Positions 45,372 through 53,142 are shown, numbered from the stretch's first letter. The stretch is 64,000 nt of DNA from Pseudogracilibacillus sp. (GCA_026169815.1 JAPFDT010000045.1:1-64000); one strand, 5' to 3'. The notes: a model not told the origin generated them from the sequence alone. Translations and numbers: made by a program.

Positions 45372-46217
45372 TTAAATTCCTATTGTTTTAGATTGTTTAT
45401 ATCTATTGTCTATCAATGTTTCTATGACATAAGCAACAGCATCTTCTTCATTAGTTCGTTCCAATACTTTATTGGCGATTTGCTTTAATTCTTGTTGTGC
45501 ATTTTTAACTGCTATTCCTAAATTCACATTTTTCAGCAATGATATATCATTTAAATTATCGCCAATACCGATTGCATAAAGACTTTCCTTATCTAGGTGA
45601 TGTAGTAATCGATTTACCCCCCTCCCTTTTGATGTACCAACAGGTAAAATCTCTAAATAATTTGATTCAGAAAACACTGTTGTAAAATCACTACTGTTTT
45701 CTAATATGTTCTTTTCTAGTTCTAGTAAATTTGCATCTTTTCCATAAATAGATTCTTTTTCTACCATTAGTAAAATCTTTGATATAGGAGAATCAATAAA
45801 TGATTCTAAACTACCTAATTTACAGTTAATTTTTTCTTTTTGTTCAAAATTTTCTATAATTGAGTTTTTATTTAAGGTGAATGGTTGGTTATCTTTGTAA
45901 ATTACCAAACCATATTCATGAGGAGATTCCAAAATCATTTTCCATATTTCGGGAAGTACTAACATCGTGTCTTCATATAAAATCTTATTTTGGATCGGAC
46001 AAAATAGTCTAGCACCATTATAGGAAATGATTGGTAATGTGATATTGAGCTGTTCTATAAACTGGAAAGTAGTTTCTTCCATTCTACCTGTTGCAAAAGT
46101 AAATAGTCCCCCTTCACTTATGAACTTCTTTATCCATCGCTGATTTTGCTCACTGACCTTATGTTGATTGTTTAATAGTGTACCATCTAGATCTGAAATA
46201 ATTAATTTACCCTTCAA
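45372..46217 (-). CDS. Cof-type HAD-IIB phosphatase
   Basis: 281 residues. Haloacid-dehalogenase fold with motif I DLDGTLL (Asp9, Asp11), motif II in FATGR, Lys in motif III (GTSKGRGVNRLL) and motif IV GIGDNLNDISLL; a C2B cap lies between. Such enzymes dephosphorylate sugar phosphates and related small molecules in the cytoplasm. The start is TTG behind AAAGGAGGGG. First gene of the 14-gene minus-strand cluster, with the LacI-type operator about 80 nt upstream. It may dephosphorylate an intermediate of the inositol-phosphate route. Confidence 0.85.
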   Translation of the reverse strand: MKGKLIISDLDGTLLNNQHKVSEQNQRWIKKFISEGGLFTFATGRMEETTFQFIEQLNITLPIISYNGARLFCPIQNKILYEDTMLVLPEIWKMILESPHEYGLVIYKDNQPFTLNKNSIIENFEQKEKINCKLGSLESFIDSPISKILLMVEKESIYGKDANLLELEKNILENSSDFTTVFSESNYLEILPVGTSKGRGVNRLLHHLDKESLYAIGIGDNLNDISLLKNVNLGIAVKNAQQELKQIANKVLERTNEEDAVAYVIETLIDNRYKQSKTIGI

Positions 46218-46292
46218 AGCTTCACCCCTCCTTTCGTTATGATAACGACTTCCACTATATAGGGAAGCGCACTACCTTTTTAAAATCATATC

Positions 46293-46312
46293 TAGGAAAA
46301 CGCTTAACTAAA
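46293..46312. promoter_or_regulatory. LacI-type operator upstream of the inositol-phosphate cluster
   Basis: TAGGAAAACGCTTAACTAAA recurs exactly (20 of 20, inverted) at 47219-47238. On the minus strand it lies just upstream of a -10-like TATGAT, about 80-95 nt before the first gene, where a repressor would block transcription of the cluster. The 265-bp gap 46218-46483 shows nothing else I can name. Confidence 0.65.
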
Positions 46313-46483
46313 TGGTAATAAATTTAGATATATGAAACATATATTCGGAATATACCTTATATATTTTTTAATAGATGAATAATCTTAAACATTTCATCAC
46401 AATAGTAAGTAACTAGACATTGAAGTCTCTTTCATAACATTAAACACATAATATACTACTTTCATATTTTTATCAACATTATT

Positions 46484-47203
46484 TTATGAATGTAATTCAA
46501 TTGTGTTTATTTCTTCTATTCCAGCAATTTTATTATATATCTCTGTCGTTGCCTCTGTATCAATTACAATTAATCTAAGTGCTATTAGATATTTCTCTTC
46601 TTGTAAGTCCCTTATTTGTACATTTTTAACTTCTATAAATCGATTTTCAATTTCTTTAACCACATTTTCAAGATCTTCCCTATCTAATAAAGTAATTTTT
46701 AAAAATAGTTCTTTTACATGTAAATTCTTGAGGTTTAATTTATTTATGATCATCGGAATAAGTTCGATACTAATAAGTAATAAAGCCACACCAGTTATTG
46801 CCTCTATATAAAAACCTGCACCAACTCCAATTCCAATTCCAGCTGCTCCCCATACAACTGCTGCCGTTGTTAAGCCTGAGACAGTGTCATCATCTCGTCT
46901 TAAAATAACACCTGCACCTAAAAAACCAATCCCAGAAACAATTTGTGCCGCTAAACGAAGTGGATCCATTCGAATTTCTGCAAAAGTAGTAGCAGGGAAT
47001 ACATAAGAAGACTGTATCGATACAATTGTCAACAAGCAGCTTACAATAGAGATTACTAGAATTGTTTTTAAGCCTAATGATTTCCGCTTTAACTCTCTTT
47101 CTAAACCCATTAGTAAACCTAGTATTGCTGTAATCACCAGTCTAATTAACATTTCAAGATCAATATTTATAAAAACTTCGTTGACAGTCGCTATATAATT
47201 CAC
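46484..47203 (-). CDS. MgtC/SapB-family membrane protein
   Basis: 239 residues. The N-terminal hydrophobic domain (about residues 17-145) has the MgtC signatures GLLMGLEREL, GIGFLGAGVI and GLTTAAVVWGAAGIG. A C-terminal soluble domain follows with ACT-like predicted strands (about 155-239). MgtC proteins are linked to magnesium limitation and control of F1Fo ATPase or phosphate uptake in pathogens. The annotated start is GTG directly after AGAGGA; the homologous N-terminus supports it. Inositol phosphates chelate Mg2+, a possible reason for a LacI-type site in its promoter region, but this is speculation. Confidence 0.9.
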   Translation of the reverse strand: MNYIATVNEVFINIDLEMLIRLVITAILGLLMGLERELKRKSLGLKTILVISIVSCLLTIVSIQSSYVFPATTFAEIRMDPLRLAAQIVSGIGFLGAGVILRRDDDTVSGLTTAAVVWGAAGIGIGVGAGFYIEAITGVALLLISIELIPMIINKLNLKNLHVKELFLKITLLDREDLENVVKEIENRFIEVKNVQIRDLQEEKYLIALRLIVIDTEATTEIYNKIAGIEEINTIELHS

Positions 47204-47218
47204 TCCTCTTCTTTTAAT

Positions 47219-47238
47219 TTTAGTTAAGCGTTTTCCTA
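47219..47238. promoter_or_regulatory. Second exact copy of the 20-bp LacI-type operator, upstream of mgtC
   Basis: TTTAGTTAAGCGTTTTCCTA is the exact reverse complement of 46293-46312. It lies 16 nt before the mgtC start, so bound protein would interfere with transcription of that gene. Confidence 0.6.
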
Positions 47239-47420
47239 ACTTCTAAAAAAATAGCTGAAAAGTCTGTTTATTTGAAATAATAGTATCATATTTTTTTAAA
47301 AAAGGAAAGTGAATATTTAAATTATTTCAAAAATATTATACATATAACTGGATAACCATTGAAATATATGAGGTTGTAGTAGTTTTTTATTTAATAATAA
47401 AAATTTACAATTAATCTAAA

Positions 47421-47527
47421 TGGCCAATATCATCCTAAACTTAGGTATTAATGAACCCACTCAGACTGTTGTAAAGTTTCTCCGTATGGGGGAAATTAAG
47501 ATGTATACGAAAAATCCGACTTTCTAA
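47421..47527 (+). pseudogene. Decayed copy of the gerE 3' end
   Basis: By hand alignment, 56 of 75 bases match intact gerE without gaps, from CATCCTAAACTTAGGT to GGGGGAAATTAAGATGTA. The frame reads NIILNLGINEPTQTVVKFLR then MGEIKM, against NVILKLGVKGRAQAVVELIR then MGEIEL in GerE. The original stop is lost (read-through to 47525-47527) and the 5' two thirds of the gene are missing. It has the same orientation as gerE at 27926 and, like it, is followed by a terminator. Confidence 0.85.
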
Positions 47528-47551
47528 TATATATGGAGAGTCGGATTTTTA
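47510..47551 (+). terminator. Terminator after the gerE relic
   Basis: AAAAATCCGACT / AGTCGGATTTTT stem across a 17-nt loop. It occupies the same place relative to the relic as the terminator after intact gerE. Confidence 0.85.
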
Positions 47552-47612
47552 ATAAGTAAAATAATTGAATACTTTCATTCTGCAACAACTAATTATAATA
47601 GATCAATTGCGA

Positions 47613-47641
47613 TTGTTTATAACGTTAAGGTACGATATAAT
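47613..47641 (+). promoter_or_regulatory. Promoter of the coiled-coil repeat protein
   Basis: -35 TTGTTT (47613-47618), 17 nt, -10 TATAAT (47636-47641), about 117 nt before the start codon. Confidence 0.45.
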
Positions 47642-47758
47642 GTTAACTGAAGGGTTTTAAACATTAAATTTAAATGCCAATCATCCCAATCAATGCATGA
47701 TAAAAGGAAATATACTAAACAAAATCGTATTAATTTATAATGAAAGGAATGGTGATTT

Positions 47759-48370
47759 ATGAGCGAAACTACATTACAATTAATTTTGCAAAAACTTGGA
47801 ACAATAGAGACGGACACGTCAGAAATGAAAAATGAAATCGTTTCTCTAAAAACTGATGTAAATGGATTAAAAGATGAAGTTAATGGTATAAAAGGCGAAA
47901 TCAATGGCGTGAAAGATGAAATGACGGAAATAAGAGTCGATGTCAATGGCGTGAAAGATGAAATGACAGAAATAAGAGTCGATGTCAATGGTGTGAAAGA
48001 TCAAATGACAGAAGTAAGAGTCGATGTCAATAGCTTGAAAGATGAAATGACAGAAGTAAGGTTCGATGTTAATAGCTTGAAAGATGAAATGACAGAAGTA
48101 AGGTTCGATGTTAATGGCTTGAAAGACCAAATGAACAGCATGCAAGCACAACTTGATGAAAACACCGAGATTACAAAAGCAATTCACCATCGACAATCTG
48201 AATCAGATGCGAAACTCGAAGGACTTTCATTAGATTTCGCCAAATTACATGGAGAAGTAATTGCTACGAAAGATAATGTTGCCGAATTGGTAGAAGATCA
48301 AAAATCTATAAATGAAGTAATCGGAGAACATGAAGTTTCTATCCGTTCACTAAGAAGAAAACCTGTATAA
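47759..48370 (+). CDS. Coiled-coil protein with 14-residue repeats
   Basis: 203 residues, soluble, no signal or membrane segment. Residues 29-130 consist of a near-perfect 14-residue unit (VNGVKDEMTEIRVD), two heptads long, with hydrophobic residues at a/d positions. A less regular coiled coil follows (ITKAIHHRQSESDAKLEGLSLDFAKLHGEVI). The C-terminus is basic (RSLRRKPV). A GAAAGGAATGGTG ribosome site precedes the ATG. Function is unknown; similar heptad-rich proteins occur singly in Bacillaceae. It has its own promoter and no operon partner. Confidence 0.85.
   Translation: MSETTLQLILQKLGTIETDTSEMKNEIVSLKTDVNGLKDEVNGIKGEINGVKDEMTEIRVDVNGVKDEMTEIRVDVNGVKDQMTEVRVDVNSLKDEMTEVRFDVNSLKDEMTEVRFDVNGLKDQMNSMQAQLDENTEITKAIHHRQSESDAKLEGLSLDFAKLHGEVIATKDNVAELVEDQKSINEVIGEHEVSIRSLRRKPV
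47936..48145 (+). repeat. 42-bp tandem repeat inside the coiled-coil gene
   Basis: Units begin at 47936, 47978, 48020, 48062 and 48104 with an exact 42-bp period; the first three differ by only a few bases and the last is more divergent. Weaker units precede it from about 47852. The period is a multiple of three, so unit gain or loss keeps the frame. Confidence 0.9.
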
Positions 48371-48488
48371 TAAATTTTACTTGCCACACTTACAATAACA
48401 CTCTACTCTTACACAGAAAACACTAAAACATCCCACTCTTATATCCTCCACACTTTCCTCAACAAAAGTACAGAGGATTTTTTGTTGT

Positions 48489-49328
48489 TTATTTTCGATG
48501 TTTAATCAAAATAACACCTGATAAAATAATTGTTGCGCCAACTAAATAACTCCAAGAAAAGGTGTTAGTTAATACGTGTCCATTCCATTGCAACTCAATA
48601 CCTAACATATAAACTAACTCATGATAATCTGCATTTGACATAGCGTGCTGCATCGGTTCAAGAACATCTTTCATTAATAAATCTTTTAATAATAAGGTTG
48701 ACTGGGTTGTCGGAAATAAAGTGATTACTTTTTGTAAGTATGAAGGTAAAAGTCCAATCGGAATATAAATACCTGCTAAAAAACCTATTAATGTTCCAAC
48801 AATCGTAGAAAGCCCACTAAAGGCACTCATCGTTTTCAAGTTAGCGGTAATGACATAAAATAACAATGTATGCATAAAAATACTTAAAAAAATAACCGTT
48901 ACTAATGATACAGAAATATGTATCGTTGTTTGAAAGTTAATTAAAGTATAAATATACCCAAATAACAGTAGCAATATAGTAAATATGATGCCTACAATAA
49001 CAGAATAAATAATATAAGAATAAGCTAATTGTCGACTTGTCATTATTGTAATTAGGAGATCTTCACTTTTTTTACTTACTTTATCTTCTATGAACTTACC
49101 ATAAGCTCCTAATGTGGCTGTAGCTGTCGTCACTGCAATAATTCCCGCAAACATCCAAAGAAATACAAATACTTCTTTATCTTTAAAAGCTGGCAAATTA
49201 GAGGTAATATTTTCTGATAAAAAAAGTACATAAAGTAAAATAATGATAAATACTGACATCAAGGAAAAAAACACGCTAAGTTTATCTTTAAAAAATAATT
49301 TGGTATGACGGTTTATTAATGTAAGCAA
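48489..49328 (-). CDS. ABC-2 type transporter permease
   Basis: 279 residues with six predicted membrane helices. ABC-2 membrane-protein features are the cytoplasmic N-terminal amphipathic segment (NRHTKLFFKDKLSVFFSL), a central AYGKFIEDK loop and GTLIGFLAGIYIPIGLLP before the last helices. It is an exporter partner of the ATPase whose gene overlaps its start by 13 nt. The substrate is unknown; drug or lantibiotic efflux is typical of LytTR-linked systems. Confidence 0.88.
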   Translation of the reverse strand: MLTLINRHTKLFFKDKLSVFFSLMSVFIIILLYVLFLSENITSNLPAFKDKEVFVFLWMFAGIIAVTTATATLGAYGKFIEDKVSKKSEDLLITIMTSRQLAYSYIIYSVIVGIIFTILLLLFGYIYTLINFQTTIHISVSLVTVIFLSIFMHTLLFYVITANLKTMSAFSGLSTIVGTLIGFLAGIYIPIGLLPSYLQKVITLFPTTQSTLLLKDLLMKDVLEPMQHAMSNADYHELVYMLGIELQWNGHVLTNTFSWSYLVGATIILSGVILIKHRK

Positions 49329-50209
49329 CGTTTCTCCTCCTTTTTCATTTGTTCAGTGACTTGAAGATACACATGCTCTAAACTTGCTTCTTGAATTGAA
49401 AATCTATGAATATCTTTTTCTAACTCGTTTAGTAGTGGAATAGCTTCTATACTCTTATTAAGTAAAACAACAATTTCCTCTTCTTCAATCTCAAACATAT
49501 AATTTTGCTTATTTAAAATGTCGTAAATCTTATTCTTGTCTTTTGCTTGAATGTTTAATCTTGTTTTTGAATATCGATCTCGCAATTTTTCTGGTGTTCC
49601 TTCAACTTCAATCTTACCTTCATTCATGATAAGCACATAATCGACATCTTCCGCTTCTTCTATATAATGTGTTGTTAAAAATATCGTTAAATCGTGCTCA
49701 TCTTGCAGTTGTTTTAACATTGACCAAATCTCCGCACGAGAATTAGCATCTAATCCTGTCGTTGGTTCATCTAAAATAAGAAGATTCGGTTGATGAATAA
49801 GTGCTCGAACAATATCTGCTTTTCTCTTTTCACCACCTGAACATTCACCATATACTCGATTTCTTTTCTCATAAAGATTCGTAAATTTTAGTAATTCTTT
49901 AATTCTTTTTCTCGCATCATTTCTCTTCATTCCATAAAGTTTAGCACGCATCATGATATTTTCTTCTATTGTAAACTCTTCGTCTAAACGATGTGATTGA
50001 AAAACAACTCCAATTAATTTATCTTGAACAAAATGAATAGTTCCAGTATCAGGTTCTAACAATTTAATTAGCATATGAATGACAGTCGACTTACCGGCGC
50101 CATTTGTTCCTAAAAATGCAAATGTCTCCCCTTTTTTAACGTGGAAGGAAACATCTTCTACTGCTTGGATATCATTAAAACTTTTACTTATATGCTTAAC
50201 GGTCAACAT
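49316..50209 (-). CDS. ABC-2 exporter ATPase
   Basis: 297 residues. Walker A GTNGAGKST (about 37-45), signature CSGGEKRK (a cysteine replaces the usual leucine in LSGG), Walker B LLILDEPTTGLD, H-loop TTHYIEEAE. The C-terminal extension is of the DrrA/CcmA-like exporter class. It overlaps DUF3021 upstream and the permease gene downstream, so the four genes are one operon. Confidence 0.93.
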   Translation of the reverse strand: MLTVKHISKSFNDIQAVEDVSFHVKKGETFAFLGTNGAGKSTVIHMLIKLLEPDTGTIHFVQDKLIGVVFQSHRLDEEFTIEENIMMRAKLYGMKRNDARKRIKELLKFTNLYEKRNRVYGECSGGEKRKADIVRALIHQPNLLILDEPTTGLDANSRAEIWSMLKQLQDEHDLTIFLTTHYIEEAEDVDYVLIMNEGKIEVEGTPEKLRDRYSKTRLNIQAKDKNKIYDILNKQNYMFEIEEEEIVVLLNKSIEAIPLLNELEKDIHRFSIQEASLEHVYLQVTEQMKKEEKRCLH

Positions 50210-50612
50210 GTTTATTCCTCCAGTCGGTAATTTTTTTCGTCATATCTTCTGCTTCTTTCATCAAGATGAAATGATAGATTAACGTAATAATAAAGTAAAT
50301 AATGACAACTAATACAAATGTAATGACAGCGGGCTCTATGTGGAGCGGATATAACTGGAGCATCACACCCGATGTAAAAACAATCGTAAATATAATGGCA
50401 AGATCTAATACAATAGTTAAAAGGTAACTTTCAATCGATAATTTATGGAATAAGTTTAAACATAATGCAAGTAATGCACTAGAAATGGCTAAAAACAATA
50501 TATATTGATTGCCAAAAACTTGCATATCAGAAATCAGCCAACTCGAAACACTAACTGTTAATGTCGTAATGGTAAATGTCGTTGCAAATAAAATAAACCA
50601 ATCACGCATCAT
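50196..50612 (-). CDS. DUF3021 membrane protein
   Basis: About 138 residues with four predicted membrane helices (the DUF3021 layout) and a basic C-terminus. The ribosome site AAAGGAGG serves an ATG at 50612 (or the adjacent one at 50609). It lies between a LytTR regulator and an ABC-2 transporter, as is usual for the family; such proteins are thought to hold the regulator inactive at the membrane. Overlaps the regulator stop by 11 nt. Confidence 0.85.
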   Translation of the reverse strand: MMRDWFILFATTFTITTLTVSVSSWLISDMQVFGNQYILFLAISSALLALCLNLFHKLSIESYLLTIVLDLAIIFTIVFTSGVMLQLYPLHIEPAVITFVLVVIIYFIITLIYHFILMKEAEDMTKKITDWRNKHVDR

Positions 50613-51057
50613 ATATTCCTCCTTTTTCAAAGAGTGCTTTAAATGTATTACGATAATGTCGCGTTACGATTAACTTCTCGCCACTCGTCATAAAAAGTTC
50701 AAAGCGACTGTTCAATAAAGCTTTCACTGATTGAATGCTTCTTGGATTAATTAACGTCTGTTTATTAATTCGAATAAAACCAAATTCAGATAAATGTTCC
50801 TCTACTTCATACAAGGCTTGATCTAACTCGTACATATCTGATGCCGTATAGATAAATGTCATCCGTTCCACATTTTCAATGTAAATTATATTTGTGATTT
50901 CTAGATATTTTTGTTGTTTATCTTTTTTCACTAAAATTGTATGCGAAAGTTGATCAATTACGGTTGTTAATGTACTAATATCTTTTGTCATTTTAGGTGC
51001 TTGAATCATTATATTTGTTTCTGTATATTTTTCATTAATATCTAATTTCCAGCGCAT
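50602..51057 (-). CDS. LytTR-family DNA-binding regulator
   Basis: 151 residues from the ATG at 51057, which follows AAAGGGG; an in-frame ATG 19 codons upstream lacks a ribosome site. There is no receiver domain. The C-terminal two thirds are a LytTR domain (IIYIENVERMTFIYTASDMYEL...FIRINKQTLINPRSIQSVKALLNSRFELFMTSGEKLIVTRHY, about residues 55-145). It presumably autoregulates the regulator-DUF3021-ABC operon. Confidence 0.9.
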   Translation of the reverse strand: MRWKLDINEKYTETNIMIQAPKMTKDISTLTTVIDQLSHTILVKKDKQQKYLEITNIIYIENVERMTFIYTASDMYELDQALYEVEEHLSEFGFIRINKQTLINPRSIQSVKALLNSRFELFMTSGEKLIVTRHYRNTFKALFEKGGIYDA

Positions 51058-51114
51058 CTTAATCCCCTTTCTTATGTCATTATTATACATGAAGTCAAAG
51101 GTGATAAAAGGCAT

Positions 51115-51397
51115 AATTCATATCATACAAAATAAATGACATTAGTTGCATCGTTATTATATTACCTTCATATTTAAATAGATAAGATATTTTCACAATA
51201 AAAAAGTCCGATTTTCCACATATGGATTATCGAATTTTTGAAATGATTTATTCACTTTTACTACCGGTATCTGTTTATGGTGGATAAGCAATGCATTTTT
51301 TTGCTATATTATATTTATAAATTTTAATGAAAGAGGATAAATCATGTATAAGTCTATCAATATTATACGCCTCACATATGTACAAGTAAATGAATGG
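51115..51397. other. Intergenic region between LytTR operon and small basic protein gene
   Basis: No gene seen. A degenerate hairpin (AAAAAGTCCGATTTTCC with GGATTATCGAATTTTTG, 51202-51240) resembles a decayed terminator. Confidence 0.4.
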
Positions 51398-51427
51398 CTG
51401 AAGTGCCAAAATTCGTTGGCACTTCAG
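51398..51427 (-). terminator. Hairpin after the small basic protein gene
   Basis: A perfect 12-bp stem CTGAAGTGCCAA / TTGGCACTTCAG, 6-nt loop, beginning 5 nt after the stop codon. The tail is only moderately T-rich (CCATTCATTTAC). Confidence 0.6.
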
Positions 51428-51432
51428 AGTGA

Positions 51433-51600
51433 TTATTTCCGTTTCCTTTTATTTTTCTTGCCTTCAATATTTAAAAACTCGGTTTCTTCAGCAATTTCAA
51501 CATCACGATGCTTTTCGTTTTTTGGCGTAGTGTCATATTTATTAATGACGTTTTTTTGTTTGCCTTTATCTTTATTTTGATTTTTATTTTCTTCTGACAT
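51433..51600 (-). CDS. Small lysine-rich hydrophilic protein
   Basis: 55 residues, about a quarter lysine: MSEENKNQNKDKGKQKN at the start, an acidic middle (VEIAEETEFL) and KKNKRKRK at the end. GGGAGG lies 8 nt before the ATG and a perfect hairpin follows the stop, which makes it a credible gene despite its size. It is expected to be disordered and may bind nucleic acid. I do not recognise the family. Confidence 0.65.
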   Translation of the reverse strand: MSEENKNQNKDKGKQKNVINKYDTTPKNEKHRDVEIAEETEFLNIEGKKNKRKRK

Positions 51601-51708
51601 TTATTTAGCCTCCCTTAGTGTATCAAATTTAGTATGACCAAGGAGACACTTTTTATGTCAATTCAATACTCACAATTTATGACATAATTTCACAACAAAT
51701 AACTTACA

Positions 51709-52200
51709 TTAATATAACAATTCATTTGATCCATTGTATATTTTTTCACCAATCCACGTTAATGTACCTCGGCAACAGGTTGTGCGATATTTTTCTGGAG
51801 TTAAGGTTAACTGTTTTCTCCAAGTTTCACCAACTTGCCCACAATCATCGCAGGTGAACGTATATAATTTGCCTATAAAACACGTTCCTGTTCTTGGAGC
51901 ATCATGTTTTTTTAATTCTGCTTCAAAATAAGCTGATCCATCTTGATAAGGTTTACCTAATTGATGTAAAGCGTAATGAATACATTCATGTTTCACAATA
52001 CCAATGATTGCACCTTCTGTCCCATACTCCAATGTCTGTCCTGATAACTCAATACGAAGCGGCGTATCGTCGTGCTTGATCACATATCTTCCTTGTGTCG
52101 TTCGTAAACGATTATTACGTTCAACAGGAATCGACAATTCTATACCATATGTTTCAGTTAAAAATACTCGTGCTATTTGTTTCACTCGGTCAATATCCAT
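51709..52200 (-). CDS. SprT-like zinc metalloprotease-fold protein
   Basis: 163 residues. The zincin motif HECIH (residues 71-75) has the catalytic glutamate; a C-terminal zinc ribbon uses Cys117, Cys120, Cys142 and Cys143. This is the architecture of bacterial SprT (YdcK of B. subtilis) and of the core of eukaryotic Spartan. The function in bacteria is not established; DNA-protein crosslink proteolysis is known for Spartan only. The gene stands alone. Confidence 0.9.
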   Translation of the reverse strand: MDIDRVKQIARVFLTETYGIELSIPVERNNRLRTTQGRYVIKHDDTPLRIELSGQTLEYGTEGAIIGIVKHECIHYALHQLGKPYQDGSAYFEAELKKHDAPRTGTCFIGKLYTFTCDDCGQVGETWRKQLTLTPEKYRTTCCRGTLTWIGEKIYNGSNELLY

Positions 52201-52266
52201 TTATCCCAATCCCTTATTGCTAAATTATCTCTATTTCTATAGTATCACGATAACTTAAAAAACATG

Positions 52267-52300
52267 AAAAAAACGTTCAGATATAACCTAAACGTTTTTT
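52267..52300 (-). terminator. Terminator after the thioesterase gene
   Basis: AAAAAACGTT / AACGTTTTTT stem with T-runs on both strands, between the converging ends of the thioesterase and the start of sprT. Confidence 0.75.
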
Positions 52301-52317
52301 AATAGTAATATTAAATT

Positions 52318-52752
52318 TTATTCAATTAATTTTCGATATGAATCTGGTATCGGTGCTGAACGTCCTGTTGATTTATCCATATTAATAATCGCACCACGAC
52401 CTGTAATCGCTATATCACCATTAGGTTTTAATCCTAAATAATGAATATCCATAGAACTATTCCCAACACTATTTACTTTCACATAAATTGTCAAATATTC
52501 ACCGAAATATACTTGCTTATGATAATCACACTGTAAATCCCCTACAACGGGTACTTGATCACCCGACAAATCAGTAAATATTCCTTTATGCATCATAAAT
52601 TTTATACGTGCTTCTTCGAAATATGCAAACGTCGCTACATTATTCATATGTCCAAACATATCAACCTCAGAAAAGCGAATATCGACATCAATCGAAAATT
52701 CAAACTCCTCTTTCCATGTAGCAAAATCTTTTATATAAGAAATTTTGCGCAA
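52318..52752 (-). CDS. Acyl-CoA thioesterase, 4-hydroxybenzoyl-CoA thioesterase (hot-dog) family
   Basis: 144 residues starting at a TTG (52752) that follows GGAGGG by 7 nt. The hot-dog signature is VDMFGHMNNVATFAYFEEAR with the active-site aspartate and asparagine region (residues about 29-48), typical of YbgC/FadM-like proteins. It hydrolyses acyl-CoA in the cytoplasm; chain length cannot be told. It lies 19 nt downstream of an SCP2-like gene, so the pair probably acts in fatty-acid metabolism. Confidence 0.88.
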   Translation of the reverse strand: MRKISYIKDFATWKEEFEFSIDVDIRFSEVDMFGHMNNVATFAYFEEARIKFMMHKGIFTDLSGDQVPVVGDLQCDYHKQVYFGEYLTIYVKVNSVGNSSMDIHYLGLKPNGDIAITGRGAIINMDKSTGRSAPIPDSYRKLIE

Positions 52753-52771
52753 CGATATACCCTCCAATTAT

Positions 52772-53119
52772 TTAAAAATTATATTTCTTTAAAATACTTT
52801 CTAGCTTTAACGCTAAACCTATATTTCCTTTTACTTTTAAACGACCTGTCATAAAAGCAGTTGTTGAATTTAAATCACCTTGTAATAGTTTCTTGAAATT
52901 TTTTACGTTCATTGTAATCGCACATTCTGCATCAGCTAATTCTCCTTCAGTAATATGCGCTACTCCATCTTTGAATACAAGCCCGTACTTACCGCCATCA
53001 TCACCAGTAATATCAAATGAATAACTCGCATTGACATCTACAATGTGTTCCGGTTCCTGAATCGTTTGTCTTTCTACTTCTTCCCAAATTTCTTGTAAAG
53101 ACATTGAATTAATATCCAT
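52772..53119 (-). CDS. SCP2 sterol-carrier-like lipid-binding protein
   Basis: 115 residues, a single SCP2 domain: SYSFDITGDDGGKYGLVFKDGVAHITEGELADAECAITM is the family core (about 29-67), followed by LLQGDLNSTTAFMTGRLKVKGNIGLALKLE. These proteins bind acyl chains or acyl-CoA. First gene of a two-gene operon with the thioesterase. Confidence 0.9.
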   Translation of the reverse strand: MDINSMSLQEIWEEVERQTIQEPEHIVDVNASYSFDITGDDGGKYGLVFKDGVAHITEGELADAECAITMNVKNFKKLLQGDLNSTTAFMTGRLKVKGNIGLALKLESILKKYNF

Positions 53120-53142
53120 TTCTATTCAAACCCCTTTTATAA

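Noticed and set aside
46293-46312. CcpA cre site reading of the 20-bp operator
   Set aside because: It has several mismatches to the cre consensus, and the exact 20-bp copy at mgtC points to a dedicated regulator.
47867-48196. Long open frame antisense to the repeat protein
   Set aside because: Its repeats are only the reverse reading of the 42-bp units. No start signal; the sense frame has promoter and ribosome site.
51202-51240. Terminator-like hairpin
   Set aside because: Several mismatches and no gene end next to it. Kept only as part of the gap description.
51344-51580. 78-codon plus-strand frame
   Set aside because: It is antisense to the small basic gene, whose ribosome site and hairpin are better supported.
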